A stretch of 64,000 nt of DNA from Prochilodus magdalenae (GCA_024036415.1 JAMWET010004065.1:185001-249000), one strand, 5' to 3'; shown: positions 24,468 through 37,631, counted from the first letter of the stretch. Notes: generated by a model from the sequence alone, not told the origin. Program-made: numbers and translations.

Positions 24468-27400
24468 GTATGTCACCGCTTAACTCAGTCTTTTAAAAAT
24501 GTGTAGGGAGTGAGACTTACCCTTTACGAGTCAGTAGACCAGTCAGCAGTGTGAGTGGCTGAGTTCCTTATTGAAATGAATGTGTTACATGAACGTCCGT
24601 TCTGACATTTTTAAAAGCTTCTCTCTTCTGTGTGTCTTAATGCTGAAGCAGTGTTGCATTGCAGTAACCCTGCATTTCTAAATATATCCCCTTTCTTTAG
24701 AAAAGGACAACCTAAAGAAGACGGTAAGACTATTTCTGTTCCTTTATTTTGCTCCATCACCGTGCAGAAAGTGGAAGTCTGTTTCTGCTGTCATGCCCAC
24801 TCATCACGCAGGGGCTGATGCTTAAACACATAAATGACCTCAAGTTTTACTGTGGCCGGAGTTTAAGTGAAACTGTATGCGGTTAGTCTGTTTATCATGA
24901 TGAGCACACTGGATACAGATTCTCTTTGTTTCCTGACCTCTCCGTTAAATATTCAGGTCTCCCTGCAGAAGGTTCTCTCTCCCTTGACCAAAACAACTGT
25001 AGTCACTGAGTTGTGCAAGTTCCAGCTCTTAGTGGTGCATGAAGCAGTGTAATGTTGCTGAGCATCTCACAGCACATCACACCTAAACTGAACATGAAGA
25101 ACCCAGATGACTTAACGGAAATCATTGCTGTCAAACAGAGCTGTTATTTTACACTTCTATCAGTTACTATATTAACAGCGTCTTGAATATTTCATGGTGG
25201 ACTGACAGAAACCGTACACATTTACTTGGGGGGAGGGGAGAATTACATTGACTTCCAATTTAAAAGTTCTTTAAGCCTCTTGATAAATGAGGCTATGAGG
25301 CTCTGTTCCGACAGCAACCAAATGTAAAAACTCAAAATAACTGCGGTTAGTTTAATAACTTGGGCAACGTTAATTTGCTTTTGCTGTTGATTATAAAATA
25401 GGAATAACTAATGCACTAATAAAAGATTCTAAAGCAGCCATAAGTGATGCTCTGTCTCTCTCTCTCTCCATCTCCCTCTCTCTCTCTGAATGCTGTGAAT
25501 GCTGCTACCAGAACCAGAACAGGTGAGTCCAGATAGAGCAAGATCTGCATTGCTACATTTACAGAGTTAAAACATGCATCTCCAATTTTTCAGAGGCTTT
25601 TTGCTTTCTGCATCATTTCAGCAAGACAGTCGTCCTTTAGACTGGGTGTATTCACGATTTCATGACGACTGGACAGACAGAAACGTGTTGGAATTAAAAA
25701 TGGCTTGGTATTAAATCTAGAATTGACTTGCGTTAATGTAAACTTGCCATTTTGGAGATATTAGTTTTTCTTTGGACAGCGATGATATATAAACAGCAAA
25801 CCTCAAGGCATCGTCAAGACAATAAGCAAGATAATCCTCAATTTGACCTGAATTCTAAAAGTTCTATAATTGTGTTACATAGTCTATTATGTGAAACAGC
25901 AACTGTGCGGTTGTAACACCGCAAAATTCTAATCACTGCTAACTTTGTTCTAAAATAGATTCCGTGTTTACTGTAGTTCCAAAATCCCACCTACATTTGT
26001 AAAAATTGCATTCTCTCTTATTTATTATTTTATTACCATTATTAAACCTCTTTATATTTCACCATTATTACCGCTTATATAAGGATATAAAGATATAAAG
26101 ATAAAATAAATAAGAGCTATAAAAGTAACCCACATCCTTTAATTTACTCCCACAGATCTGTTCTTCCTTGTTCATATGAACATAAATTTGGCAGAGCAGT
26201 TGAAAATTTTCAGGCTTATTTTTAACATACTTGCCGTTTCTGAAATACTAATGCATCGATACTGTATGTGACCGAGATGAAACAGTCGCAGGGCACATGG
26301 AACTTTACTGATATGTTTAATGGAGCACTGTAAAAATAACGGTGTCTAATTAACGCCTACAGAGCACGCTGCTTTTTAAGGTTGAGATAATATGAAACGT
26401 GTGGGAGGTTATTAGAATTGGCAGAGCGCCCTTGACTCTGGTGGGTTTACAGAAGGGCATGAGAAAGAAATGCATAGAACCCCGAAGGTAATGTTACGTG
26501 CGGGGTGCTGAGCTGGGTGTGTGGACCTGCTCTCCTATTAGCAGCTGCTTTGCATCTCTGGACAGTGCTGGGCTGCTGTATTTATTTATATCTTTTCAGT
26601 TCTATTGGTTATGGGGTATCTCGAGAGCTGGAGTCCATTCAAATGAGCTTTACATCCCTCACAATCTCACCACTGTTCCTGGCATTTCAGTTGCAACGAC
26701 CTTTGATGCCTTATTTAGATTGTGTCACAGCCATAAAATGTGAGGGGGAAGTTTGGGGATTGTAACGTATGCGAGTATGTGATGACATGCAGCAGTCTTA
26801 TGCTTGACAGCTTGTATGCTCATCAAAGACAAAATAGCTTGGAAAAATGATTAGCATATGACACACAGTAGGAACTGAGATGCCTGGTCATAGGAATCGT
26901 AGTGCACAGTTGATGCTGGAGGTGGGAAGAGCACTCTGTTGCTGACAGTTTACCATTGTCCATCTCCTACTATGAAACATGTGTACACAGCGTCACATAC
27001 TAGAGTCTCATTTATCAACCATGTAGACATCCATGTATGCGTTGCTGAATTTGGCAGATACTTTTACCCAAAGTCTTGCCCAAGGTTTCTACTTGGTATA
27101 GCATGGTGCCCAGGCGAGTGATCACACTATAGGCATCCTGTTGGAGGGCGAGTGTATGCTATGATATCCACATTCATTTAATTTCTCTTATACATGCATA
27201 TTCAGGACTACTCCTTGCCCTGCGCATACACAACCCCCAATAGAAAACTGTCATTTCAGGTAAACTGATTGCACAACATGCAAACTTCAAATGACCTTTA
27301 CCATTGCAGCATAATTGACAGTAGAGGTGGACAATGGGGTGCAGATGCGATCACGATGTCTAGTTTTATTCTGAGATTTAATAAATTCTAACTGACAAAT

Positions 27401-30400
27401 TAGGGCCTATAGGGCCACATGTAAAATCTACTATAGTACTACAACAACAATAATATATAATACAATAATATATAAATACTACTTGATTCAGTATTGTACA
27501 AGCTGTGCTGCACTAAACCCAGTTAAACAGGCCTAATTAAGCTCACTTCATAATGAAACATGTAGATAGTGTTCTTCATGTACTGATGTTTTCTATATGC
27601 TCAGAAAAGCCCACTGTGACATGATTTATAACGATACTGATAAAGTGTCATCATATCGCCCAAACCCTAACTGACAAAATAATTGGCCATTTGGATGTAT
27701 GCAAAGGTTTGGGTGTCCCACTCAAATATAAACTCCCTTCTCAGTGACGCAAAGTCTCGTCTGGCTTGCTGCTTTTAGAATATGGTTGGCCGACAACCAA
27801 TATGAAAAGTGTAAATTACCAAATATGGAAATTATATATGTTATTGTAAATGGTATTTGTAAGTTGAACTGTTATCATATGTGAATTGGTGTTGTATAAT
27901 TATGAACAATTATGAAAACAGCACTGTTTAAGCAAAAACCTGTACTTTAGAAATTTTAGTCATTAAGTTACCACCATAAGTCTTATATAGCACCAACCCA
28001 GGGCACTGCTTACTCCCTAGGCCTGGGCTTATACTGGGGCTAAATCTCACACAGCTCTCTACATAGTAAACCATGTAAGAATTTAAATTCTGGCTCCTGC
28101 AGCCCAACAGGGCATGGCACAGATGAGTATTAATTGTCATTCTGGATTGAGAAACATCTATACTCGACTAACAGTGCACTGTTTGCCTGTGGAAGCTTTA
28201 ATTTCAAACTTACGCGTTTGAAGCTCAATCTGTTTGATGCTACTTCTTACTGAAACTTGTTGCTTGTACGGCAATCATATGCCGTTTCTGGTCTTGACAT
28301 TTTAGTTATGTTGTGAATACTGTAATTCAAGCTTGTAATATTAAAGATGGACTAGTTTAGCATGTTTGCTATCGTTTAGCCTGTTAGCCAGCTGACCAGC
28401 CTAGTTTAGGTCAAAGTTTAAACAGGTTCCTACTTCATATGTACACTCGGCAGGCAAAATCAAAAACGTTTAGAGTCGAGGATTATATAACAGCACCTGA
28501 ATGTTTAGTGATGTGGCCAGTAATACAGAGTTCAGTTGTTGTGAGGTGGTTACAGGTGTGTATATATCGCGTAATGGCTTCAGCGCAGAACGATCCGTTT
28601 TATTATAGATGCTTTTCAGATTATTTATGTCATGAAAATTATTATACGGATTATTCATAATTCTTTTAAAAGAGGTGAACACATCCGTATTATTTTTACT
28701 CTGAAAACAAACATATGTCCATTGAACAGGGATATGCAAGCTTTCACATACAGCTAAAGATAAAAAGATCAATGTGAAGATCTTATATTAAAAAGCACAT
28801 CTAGTGACTGATTGTGATGATGTAGAGTTGATGAGCTCGCTTTACTATATGCAAACTGCCCTGCAAGCACGTTTTAAGTCAATTCGCATTTAATGCACAG
28901 TTTATTAATGTCAGAAATACAACAGACAAAGTTAAAGGTTTTTAAGATTAGTAAAAATGAAATTTACAGTGGACAAATTGCATCCTAAAATGTCAGGATT
29001 CATATTTCAAAGTAGGAATTATGCTCTAGCTTGTACAAATTCATCAAAAACTAAATTTTCCCAATTTTCACTCATTTCATTTCAAAATGTGGTAGTTTAG
29101 GTGGGAGAAGTAAAAATTACATTTTTATTTTAATGTGTTAAATGATTAAATAAATAGTGTTCAATAATTGCTGCATGTTCCGTTTTTGTGATTTGTTTTT
29201 GCAATGTTAATATATTGTTATAATAAAATAATATTGTATATTATAAATTGATATATTAACTTTATATAAAATATAACTTCTCTTATGATAATTGACCTTT
29301 AAAGTACATTTCCTCATGTAACAGCTTATTCATGTCCCATGCTGTCTGAAACAAAGCTAGCTGCTGAGGAATTTTAGGAGGAAGTTGTTTATATGACTTC
29401 TGGGGACATTTCTTTATGTAAATAAGCCTGGCCATGGATAAACACAGCCCTTTACAATGCATCATCATTGTAAGGGATGATAGACGGTTAAGCGGGATGT
29501 GACACCTTTGTTGTGCATGTGACATGCTAACAGGGTTTGAATTTTGATTTTCCTTTCTGTCCTATTTCTAGTTTCATTCTGTAGTCAATGTAAGCTGTGT
29601 GAAAGCAGGCCATACCTTTTCCGTTGCACTGTGGTATTCACTGTTGGCTCTTAGATCTGTGAGCCTCCCACCGCAGGCAGTTAGGGTGCGGTTACTTATG
29701 TTCACTGGCAGGTTTTGCTTTGGCCAATTCATCCCGGTAATTATGCTCTTCATTTTATAGCATATGTACAGTGTCAAGCTAAATTAAGTTCAGTTTAATT
29801 ATTAGACTAATAACAAAAACAAAAACAACAACAACAACAACAATAACAATAATAATGATAATAATAATACTAGTCATCAAACTTAGAGAACCATTTAGGA
29901 TCATATGGTATCACAGACATTATTATATGAAGTACTCATTATGCTGAGGAGCTGTCACACTCATCATCAAAGACGCTCATCATCAAAGACACTCATCATC
30001 AAAGACGTTCGTCATCAAAGACTCATCAAAGATGTAGAAAAATGTCTGTGACGTGCAACTGGCAACTTAGATCTTAAAAATGACAAGGATCATCAGAATT
30101 CTGCAGGAAATGCTGTAACATTACCGTCAGCTTTGAAGGTACAGGATAGAAACCCTCTGAGGGACATAAGCTCAAGAGGAAATTCCACAGAATTTGATAA
30201 TTCTGCATAATTCAACAGCATAACTCAGTATTAACAGTATCTCTTAGAGCAGTTTAATGTGAATGGTTGAGAAATGTACCTAATCTAATAATCTAATATC
30301 TACACACAGTAATACGCTTTTTACTGAATTGCACATACAGTATACAGTATCTTATACAGTTTATATGTTTATATCTGATATATATATAATCACTGACTGA

Positions 30401-33400
30401 ACGATGCCTTCTGTATTGAGTTTGTATTGGAGCGTCTGTTTTTTACATCATTATATGTTTATTGAGACATACAGGAGTTCGAAGAAGTCAGCTAGGAGGA
30501 CCTAGATCTCTCCAGACCACCTGTATTGTGCATCTTGGTTAAAAGTTTAAATAAGGCAGGCCTCAAAGAAAATCTTTCCGAAGCAACAAGTAACAAAAAA
30601 CACAGAACACAGATTATTTACAGTATAAAACTAAAGGAAAATTACACTAAACAATAAATAGGGTAGGGGATAAATTAAAAATGTAAAAAGTACTAAAGGT
30701 AATAAAGAGCCGAAGAAGCTGAGAGATGTGAAACAGATTTAGTTGAAAAATATTATATATAGAAAGTTACAGATGACCTGAATATTTACAGAAAGAGAAC
30801 ATCTGTACAGGTGTGCAAATAGTCATAGTGCAAATAGGCAGAGTGCAAATACCTGTTCAGTCCCGTGTGGTACAGTTCAGTTGTATGTATTGAGGTTTAC
30901 AGTGGGAGGTGTCCACTGTGGTTGGGGAGTGCTACAGCTCTGAGGAAAAAACTGTTAGCATGACGTGTTGTGCTGGTTTTGATGGACCGCAGTCTTCTAC
31001 CAGAGGGGAATGTCTGGAAGAGGAGGTGCCCAGGATGTGAGAATGTAATTTTGCAGGTTACATCCAATGATCCTCTCTGCTGTCCTGATGATGCGCTGGA
31101 GTTTGGTTCTTTCTTGTGAGATGGAGGAACCAAACCAGCAGACATGTCACAATGTTGTGACAACATTATGATGAATGAGTTATCAGCCCGCCAACACTGG
31201 AGAACCTAGACAACACGGGACCCCCTGAATAAAAGAGGAACACTGTTTAAAACCCTTTGCGTGTAGCTCTTCACCTTGAATTAATTCAACAAAATGTGTT
31301 TTAGATCTAAATCTAACCTCAGAACTATATATAATAATGGTTCAGGTATCCTACAGCGTATGTACATACCAGCCTCCAGTGATGTCACTTTTAAAGGCAT
31401 TAATTGCTTCAGATGTCTGGTTCCTATCATTAATACTGTAAACAATTCCGACTTGGTATGTTTCTCTAGAAGTCATCTTTGCAGCTAACCACTTTGCAAG
31501 GCTTGTTTAAACTACAGTGACTGAAATTGGTGAATTTTTTCTTCGTACAATTCAAGAACAATACAGAACCTTTACGTAATGGAGTGGTTCTAATTCTAAT
31601 ACTAGAACCTCAGATACAAGCCGCGGGTCACACTCCTTGATTATCAAAGTACAGAACCTTGACTGTAAAAAAAGCACAGTCGAATTTTACCCAGAGCTTT
31701 GTTTACACTAGTTTCAAATACAAACTAGTTACACTAGTTTCATTGTTGGCCTTCCTGTATGATCAGACTTTGTTATATGCTACAGACACCGGCCACAAAT
31801 ATCAACACTCAAAGCCTCTCATGCACAGCAGTATTACAGTCGTTTTTACTCATCCGTTTGCATTCAACTCTCCGCTCCTTTGCATAGGTAGGATAAGGAT
31901 TCTTTAGATACCAATGTCCAAACAGATACTGCTAATCGATACCAATATATATCAGTACTCTTATTAATATGTATCTAGAATTTGTATTCAAGTATCTGTT
32001 ATTCTTTATATGTACGCATATATATACTGTATATATCCCCATATATATATATAAACCAACATCATATAAAAAAAATTTTTTGAAGGGGGATGCTAAAAAT
32101 AAACGTATTATGATTTACAGATTGACAGACTCTCAAATATTAATTCCATCATTGTTCATAGAGCAAGCTATGTTCTTTGGTATTCTGAACTACCTGAGAT
32201 ACAGCCCTGATCTTGCTGTGGGGGTGGGACTATCAGTTAGTCTATCATAGCCTAGATACTTATCCATACTTTTATTAATACTTCTCTCCATAACTTGGTG
32301 TAAGCGATGACATGAAATGATGTGCAAATGCTGTGGCCCTCTCTCTACAGCTAAAGACGTTAACAACCATAAGCAATATCAAATTTGTGACTCGTGGTTC
32401 TCGGGACCGCCCATACTAAGCTCAAACTTAGCCATCTATGCTAGGCTAGCTCCCAATTTTAATTGAGTAAAGAATCCACCTAATATCACTACTTCCCCCT
32501 AATAAACTGATTCAGGCTATCAAAACATCTGAATTATTCTATTTAATGCTGGAAACATTTTCTGATAAAGAAATTTAACAATCAAACTATTCTACCTGAC
32601 AGTCCATGCGGTCAGCTTCCTATGCATCAGTTTCTTTGGACCCAATCTACCTTGCATGTGGGTTTCTTAGGGCACTACCTTTGCTGATGCCATCTAGCAA
32701 CAACCAATTGAATGTGCCTTCTACGACTCGATCAAGATTATAGGAATACCAATACAAGCACTGTTTCTCAATACTTCTCAATACTTCTGTACTGACCAGA
32801 AACCAGTAGCCTTCCTAGTCGTACAAAAGTTTTATGAAACATGTACAAAGAAAGTTTGCTGGCCATTTAGGTCATCGGTGCTCTGTTTTAGCAGCTTCGT
32901 AAATTACAGGCATCAACATCCAGCTGCTTTCAAAACTTGTGCAGTAGAGCCTCTCTCAGGAGTGCTATTTTGGATGTGTGATTAAGCAGGTCTGTTCGAA
33001 GGTGTGATGATGCCTATGCAAGATGTTGTTAGAATAAATGCACTTGTTTGTTCAGTCCAAGCTGAGGCAAATGAGGACTGTCTAAAAGCATGGGTCCCCT
33101 GCCTTCTGAGTGCAGAAACCACCTGCTGCAAACTACAGATAAGATCAATTATGAGATTTTGTTTCTCTATTTTTGAAGACATGAAATGATGATTGAAAGG
33201 GAAGCAGCCATTTCGGGTACTATGACCGGAATCCAGAGCCATGGCGAGGAAACAGGCATACCGAAGTGTTTAATGCAAGGCTAAAGCGAGCGGTATGGGG
33301 CTTTGCTACAGAAAACAGATCAACATGTAAAGTGTTGTGACAGGAAAGCAGCCGTATGGTTCTTATCTCACACATACAGAGGGGATCAGTGATGTAGCTT

Positions 33401-36400
33401 AAGATATGTGCTGCAGAATAACCTCACTGTGTAGTTATGTGCTATGAATTAAGAGAAACACAAAATGTGGTATGCTAAGGTGTTAGCCAAATTCAGCTGC
33501 GAGTCCAATAGAAAAAGTAAGCTCACCAGGCAAAAGAGTGGTCACCTGCCAGCGTCTTATACCTCCATGAGCAAATAACACCTGTGATTCTATACAGCAT
33601 GCACTAGGCAAGTTTTTCAATGTAGGCCACTTCAATGCTCAGACACTCTGACAGTTGGGGGCCAGATTTGGTTGAAGCCTTCCCTGGAAAAATTCTGAGG
33701 GAATTTCCTGGGATTTTAGCCACTGACCGTACGCTTTCAAACACCTGTAGCTACAACTACTTGGTTGGTGAAGCTCAGCGGGTAACACCACTACTCAGGG
33801 TGCCACCTCTACATGTGGGAGACTGGGGTTCGAATCCCAGTCTGGGTGACTATGCTGAGCTACACCAATAAGAGTCCTTTGGCAAGACTCCTAACACTAC
33901 ACTGGCCTACCTGTACTACAGTTAACCTTGTAAGTCACTCTGGATAAGAGTGTCAGCTAAATACTGTAAATGTACTTCCTTCACACTGTGGTGTTTAGCA
34001 TGACCATACGCAGTCACTCCTTTTAGCCAATCATTAAAACCGCTTTGGAGCCATTTTCTAAACAGAGATCAAGACATTTACGCCACTGTACAACCTCTTC
34101 TCAATCTATGGATCCCATCACTCACACCCCACAGATATTTATTGCCTCATAATTCTCGTGCAATGGCTTCTGCAGGACTCTGAAGTTACGGTGACCCATG
34201 TTTGTCCAGTGAGCTTATGTTTTTGACTGGTCACTATTCTGTGTCTGGTCTGCGAAAAAAATCAAACATACTAATATTTATTCTTTATATTCAAGCGATC
34301 AGTATGGCCAAGCACAATTGTAGCTCCTTATGTCTGGAACTGAAGCTATGAAGCCAACAAACACTAGAAATGAGAAGTGACCCTAAAGCCCAAATTCAAT
34401 CTGTAAAAACAGAAAATGACCCAGGGTTGTCACTACCCACTTAAACCACACGCAGGTCTTTATAAACATCTCACACAGTTGTCGATGTAGCTTATAGCAC
34501 AAAAGGACCATGCGAAGAAAGCTTCACTGCTGTAGGCAGCCCTTTTCAGACAACACCGGTGTGGGACTGGTCTCGGATCAGTTTCCTCCATGTTTGTAAT
34601 GGTCAGTGTCGAAGCACTCTTCTCCTGAGGTGTCGTTTTAACAGACTCTGGTAGCTCAGGTGGCTAAAAGCAGTTTTGCTACTTCATTATTGACTAGTCT
34701 ACGCCACCCTAAAGAAGGTCTGGGTGCGGTTTGAGTAGGCTGAGAGAGGTTTTGGTGATGTACTTCCATGGAAGCCATTTGAGCTATTTGGGTAATTGTT
34801 TATCTATAGTGTGTGTTAGCAACTGCTGCCATCCTAAACTAAAAAAGGAAGGTCTGGACCTCTGGCATGACTTGGCTGGTGGACTTTATATAACTTCTGG
34901 ATGTTATTGTAGACCAGTTTGTTTTTTGTTTTTTTTGGGTTTCCTGCTGTAGATTTTTTATAAAAGCAGAGGACCTTTATCGAACAAGTGTACATTAGAC
35001 ATAACAATAAATCTCTGTGATGACCATTAATGCTGACTCTTAATAAACTTTGAATCCATTACTTGCTCCGTTTTAGTTTTGGTTTCTTGGTTTGTGTTAG
35101 CTTTTCTTTCTCATGCTTGTTAGGAATTTGTCTATGAGGAGCTTGGTTCTTCCCAGTGGTTCTTCCTGAAGCTCTGTGGGAGCTTCTCTGTTTGACTCTC
35201 GCTCCTCTCTGTTTCCTCCTCATGATCTTTGGGAGTTACTCATTTTGCAACTTGGTCCCTGTTCGTTCTCGAACTGATGCTCTTTGTGAGTTTGGCTTTT
35301 TTTACTTTGTTGCTACCATGTTATTAAAAGGTGGTGCGGTTTACATTGTCTCTACAATTGTCACAATGTTTTCTCCAGTGTTATGTAACTTTGGTACATA
35401 TGAAGAATTCTAGGTGGTGGCAATAACTTACTGACTACGTTGTATCAGAGTTGTTATATAATGATGTCACAACTTTCTGAGTTGTGATAATGTTGTGGGC
35501 ACCGAAATACATTGTGACCACAAAGTCACATGGTAACTGTGTCGGATCTTCTTCATGCTCCTGTTAGTCTTGGTTTAGCTATGTGTTTGTGTTACTAGGG
35601 AATCTTTGGTTGTTGTTTGTTTCTCTTCCACATGGTCTTTGGGAATTTTCCATTGGACTCTTGGCTCCTGTCAGTTGTTCTTCCTGATGCTCTTTGGGAG
35701 TTAACAGTTTTGCATCTGAGATGCTGTTAGTTTTTCATCCGTATGGTCTTTGGGAATTTGTCTTTTAGAAACTGATGCTCTTTGTGAGTTGGTCCCTTTG
35801 AGTCTTGGTTCCTCTCAGTGGTTCTTCTTCACGCTCTTAGGTAGTTTCTCTTTTAAATTCCTGGTTCATCCGCATGCTTGTAGGACATTTTAAGTTTTCC
35901 ATTTCCTGCTTAAAGATCATTCCTTATTCATTATTAAATAATGAAATTTTAAAGAAACCCTTTTCCCAGAGATCCTTGTTTCTGTCTTCGTTTTAGCAAA
36001 CCTGATCCCAAAGGCCAGGAATTAACTTGAGCAGGCGTAATAATTTGGTTTAACTTCACGTATGTCTGTAGGACGATATTCAGGTTGGCATAAAGACATG
36101 CAAAACATGAAAACCATAGAGCTTACACTAGACCAGTTTAAAAAATGCCAATAAAATTAAACACCATTTTATTTAGGGATCAGGGCTTGTAGCTAGGGGT
36201 CACCAAATGTTGGAGGCAGTCAGAACTCTAGGAAGTCTAACAGTTGTCACACTTCCTGGCTCTCCTCAATCTAGACAAAACCCATCACACGAGGACGTCA
36301 CTTTCACATGTCCACCATCTCCCAATCCCGTTCCGTTCTTCAGATCTAAGTCGCCAGAGTATTGTTTTCACCTGTAGCTAATTTAGTCTGTCTGTACAAA

Positions 36401-37022
36401 TACTCCTCTCTCCCACTGACCCGTGGCGCAGTATTGCCACCTTGTGCGTACTAAGCGCTTTCTCCCTGTTGTTATTCTCATTAGCTTACCTGGTTTGTCT
36501 GTATTTCGACTTTCTGGTTTACTCTTTTGTCTTTCCCCTTTGGATACTGTTGCTGGTCTGTTTGTATTTTTTGTCCGGTTGCTTTGCCTGGTTCTGACTT
36601 CTTACTCTGACTCAGTCCTTGCCCTCTTGGTCATGTCTGCCATGATCTTGTTGCTGCTGTGTTGTGCTATGTGCCTGTTTAATAAACATAGCTTTGCTTT
36701 AACTCAGCATGCGTCCCAGTCCATCTGTCCATCCTCACAGCAGTATAATATAAGCCTACATAATGTTATAATAAAGTCGTAGACCTATGGCTGTCCATTA
36801 AAGCCTGCTTCCTTCTGACATGGTTTTATATCTCTTGTGCAGGAGTCACCTAAGGAGGATGTTCTCTATGCCACCATTGACCATGGGGAACCGCAGAAGA
36901 CAAGGCAGCAAAGAGATTCTGTCAGTGACTGTGATTATGCTGTAGTGCGACTTCCCTGTGAGATGCCCAAACCATCTGAGAACATTGAGGACTGTACTGA
37001 TGACTATGTGCTCATGAGCTGA
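24439..37022 (+). CDS. gcsam-like: GCSAM-like acylated tyrosine-motif adaptor (four exons, 80 aa)
   Basis: Four exons (29, 23, 11 and 180 nt; 243 nt in all) join in frame to an 80-residue protein with no signal peptide or TM segment. The start MGNFSC suits Gly2 myristoylation and Cys6 palmitoylation, followed by a basic patch (RGRRKGQPK). The tail carries Y30 in VLYATI (ITIM form), Y53 in CDYAVVRLP and Y76 in DDYVLMS (YxxM form) at the C-terminus. Mammalian GCSAM/HGAL has the same plan: an MGN start, tiny 5' exons, then spaced motifs of the form LCYTLI, EYSLLHMP and DEYELLMP. GCSAM acts at the inner membrane face of B cells, binding SYK and Grb2-type partners. The protein is shorter than human GCSAM (about 178 aa). 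Alternatives are another small adaptor such as LIME, SIT or LAX. The gene structure is well supported, the name less so; linkage to cd200r1 favours it. Confidence 0.65.
24701..24723 (+). CDS. gcsam-like: gcsam-like exon 2
   Basis: A 23-nt exon between the strong acceptor CCCTTTCTTTAG and donor GTAAGA. It completes Arg10 and encodes KGQPKED, extending the basic patch, and ends in phase 1. The reading frame survives both junctions. Confidence 0.6.
25512..25522 (+). CDS. gcsam-like: gcsam-like micro-exon 3 (11 nt)
   Basis: A long (TC)n polypyrimidine tract at 25452-25488 is followed by acceptor CTACCAG, 11 exonic bases and donor GTGAGT. With the phase-1 base from exon 2 it encodes EPEQ and ends in phase 0, exactly what exon 4 needs. 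An alternative acceptor 6 nt downstream would drop two residues without shifting the frame. Confidence 0.5.
29960..30035. repeat. Short tandem array (TCATCATCAAAGACGC)
   Basis: About five 15-17-bp units; preceded by ACA/ATA-rich low-complexity sequence at 29815-29870. Confidence 0.75.
30790..31150 (-). mobile_element. LINE 3' end (reverse transcriptase C-terminus remnant)
   Basis: Minus strand encodes LLFQTFPSGRRLRSIKTSTT and HANSFFLRAVALPN, the pattern PSGRRxRSI...NSFFPxAVxLLN at the end of CR1/L2-type ORF2 proteins, followed by an A- and 'gtgcaaat'-rich 3' region. 5'-truncated. Confidence 0.65.
33560..34165. repeat. Dispersed repeat split by a SINE
   Basis: Aligns with 46110-46620 ('ccttccctgg', 'attttagccactg', 'tacttccttcacact', 'cccatcactcacaccccaca'). 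The SINE at 33762-33973 sits inside, and the other copy shows the empty site. Confidence 0.7.
33762..33973 (+). mobile_element. tRNA-derived SINE
   Basis: tRNA-like head with B box 'gggttcgaatcccagtc' and tail 'ctctggataagagtgtcagc' then 'taaatactgtaaatgta'. Same family as 37632-37835 and 50432-50625. Confidence 0.8.
35100..35900 (+). repeat. Degenerate tandem repeat (CTTCCTGATGCTCTTTGGGAGTT-like)
   Basis: At least eight diverged copies of 'gtcttcctgatgctctttgg'-like text with 'gagtt.gtc...ttg.aacttggt' between, period roughly 60-70 bp. Old minisatellite. Confidence 0.6.
36843..37022 (+). CDS. gcsam-like: gcsam-like exon 4 (tyrosine-motif tail and stop)
   Basis: The acceptor TCTCTTGTGCAG opens a 180-nt terminal exon (59 codons plus TGA). 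It contains all three tyrosine motifs (Y30, Y53, Y76) separated by acidic and Ser/Lys-rich linkers. The stop falls right after YVLMS. Confidence 0.78.
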   Translation, partial: ESPKEDVLYATIDHGEPQKTRQQRDSVSDCDYAVVRLPCEMPKPSENIEDCTDDYVLMS

Positions 37023-37339
37023 GCTTCCAGACATTAAAGCTTCGGCTGATGTAAATATGAGGGTTTTAAGGACTGCTCCATACAGGTGTGTGTTTTATGT
37101 ATTGTCATGATGTATGAAGTCATTCATACGTCCAGTATGTATTATATACTGCAAATGTATGTACTTATAACCTCCACCTCGGTAACTGAAGACAAACAGT
37201 ACAAAGACAGGTTACCTGCCATTCACTCTACCATGCATCAGGATCAGCTCAGCTAAACATCACCACTTGGTAATACTGATGGAGAGGTTTTAGGAACGTG
37301 TGAACTGTTCTGTTGTTTAATATGTAATCTTAGCACCTT

Positions 37340-37345
37340 AATAAA
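37340..37345 (+). promoter_or_regulatory. Candidate polyadenylation signal of gcsam-like gene
   Basis: AATAAA about 320 bp after the stop codon. A variant ATTAAA lies closer, near 37032. Either could end the transcript; the choice is not decidable from sequence alone. Confidence 0.4.
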
Positions 37346-37631
37346 TATGCTTAGTTCATTTTGTTGCCCAAAATGACTAAGAATGCTTTCATTTGTCATA
37401 TGCAAACAGTAGTAATATTAATACCATGTTTAGATTCTGTTGGATTGACAAAAGGAAATGTCTGTGTGTTTTGAGAATAGAAAACAATGCATTTATAAAG
37501 ATATAAATAAAATAAATCTCAGTAAATATTTGCTGTATATAGAAAAACATGCATCTCCATTTTCTCCATCTCATCTCATTTGAGCACACTAGCTGTCCTG
37601 ATTGTCCTGAACATTCCATGATCATCTGGTG

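Larger units (their letters stand above)
25523..36842 (+). other. Intron 3 of gcsam-like gene
   Basis: 11.3 kb. No further exon was recognised. Holds a MITE fragment (25690-25785), a LINE 3' end (30790-31150), a SINE nested in a dispersed repeat (33560-34165), and a degenerate tandem array (35100-35900). The stretches 25.8-29.8 kb and 31.2-33.5 kb show nothing I can name. Confidence 0.5.

Noticed and set aside
29960..30035. Spaced direct repeats resembling a CRISPR array
   Set aside because: Units are 15-17 bp with no unique spacers, in a vertebrate genome; a simple tandem repeat.
36423..36782. 119-codon plus-strand hydrophobic ORF just upstream of gcsam-like exon 4
   Set aside because: T-rich sequence read as Leu/Phe/Val; no splice sites in a frame that would join exon 4, and no family resemblance.
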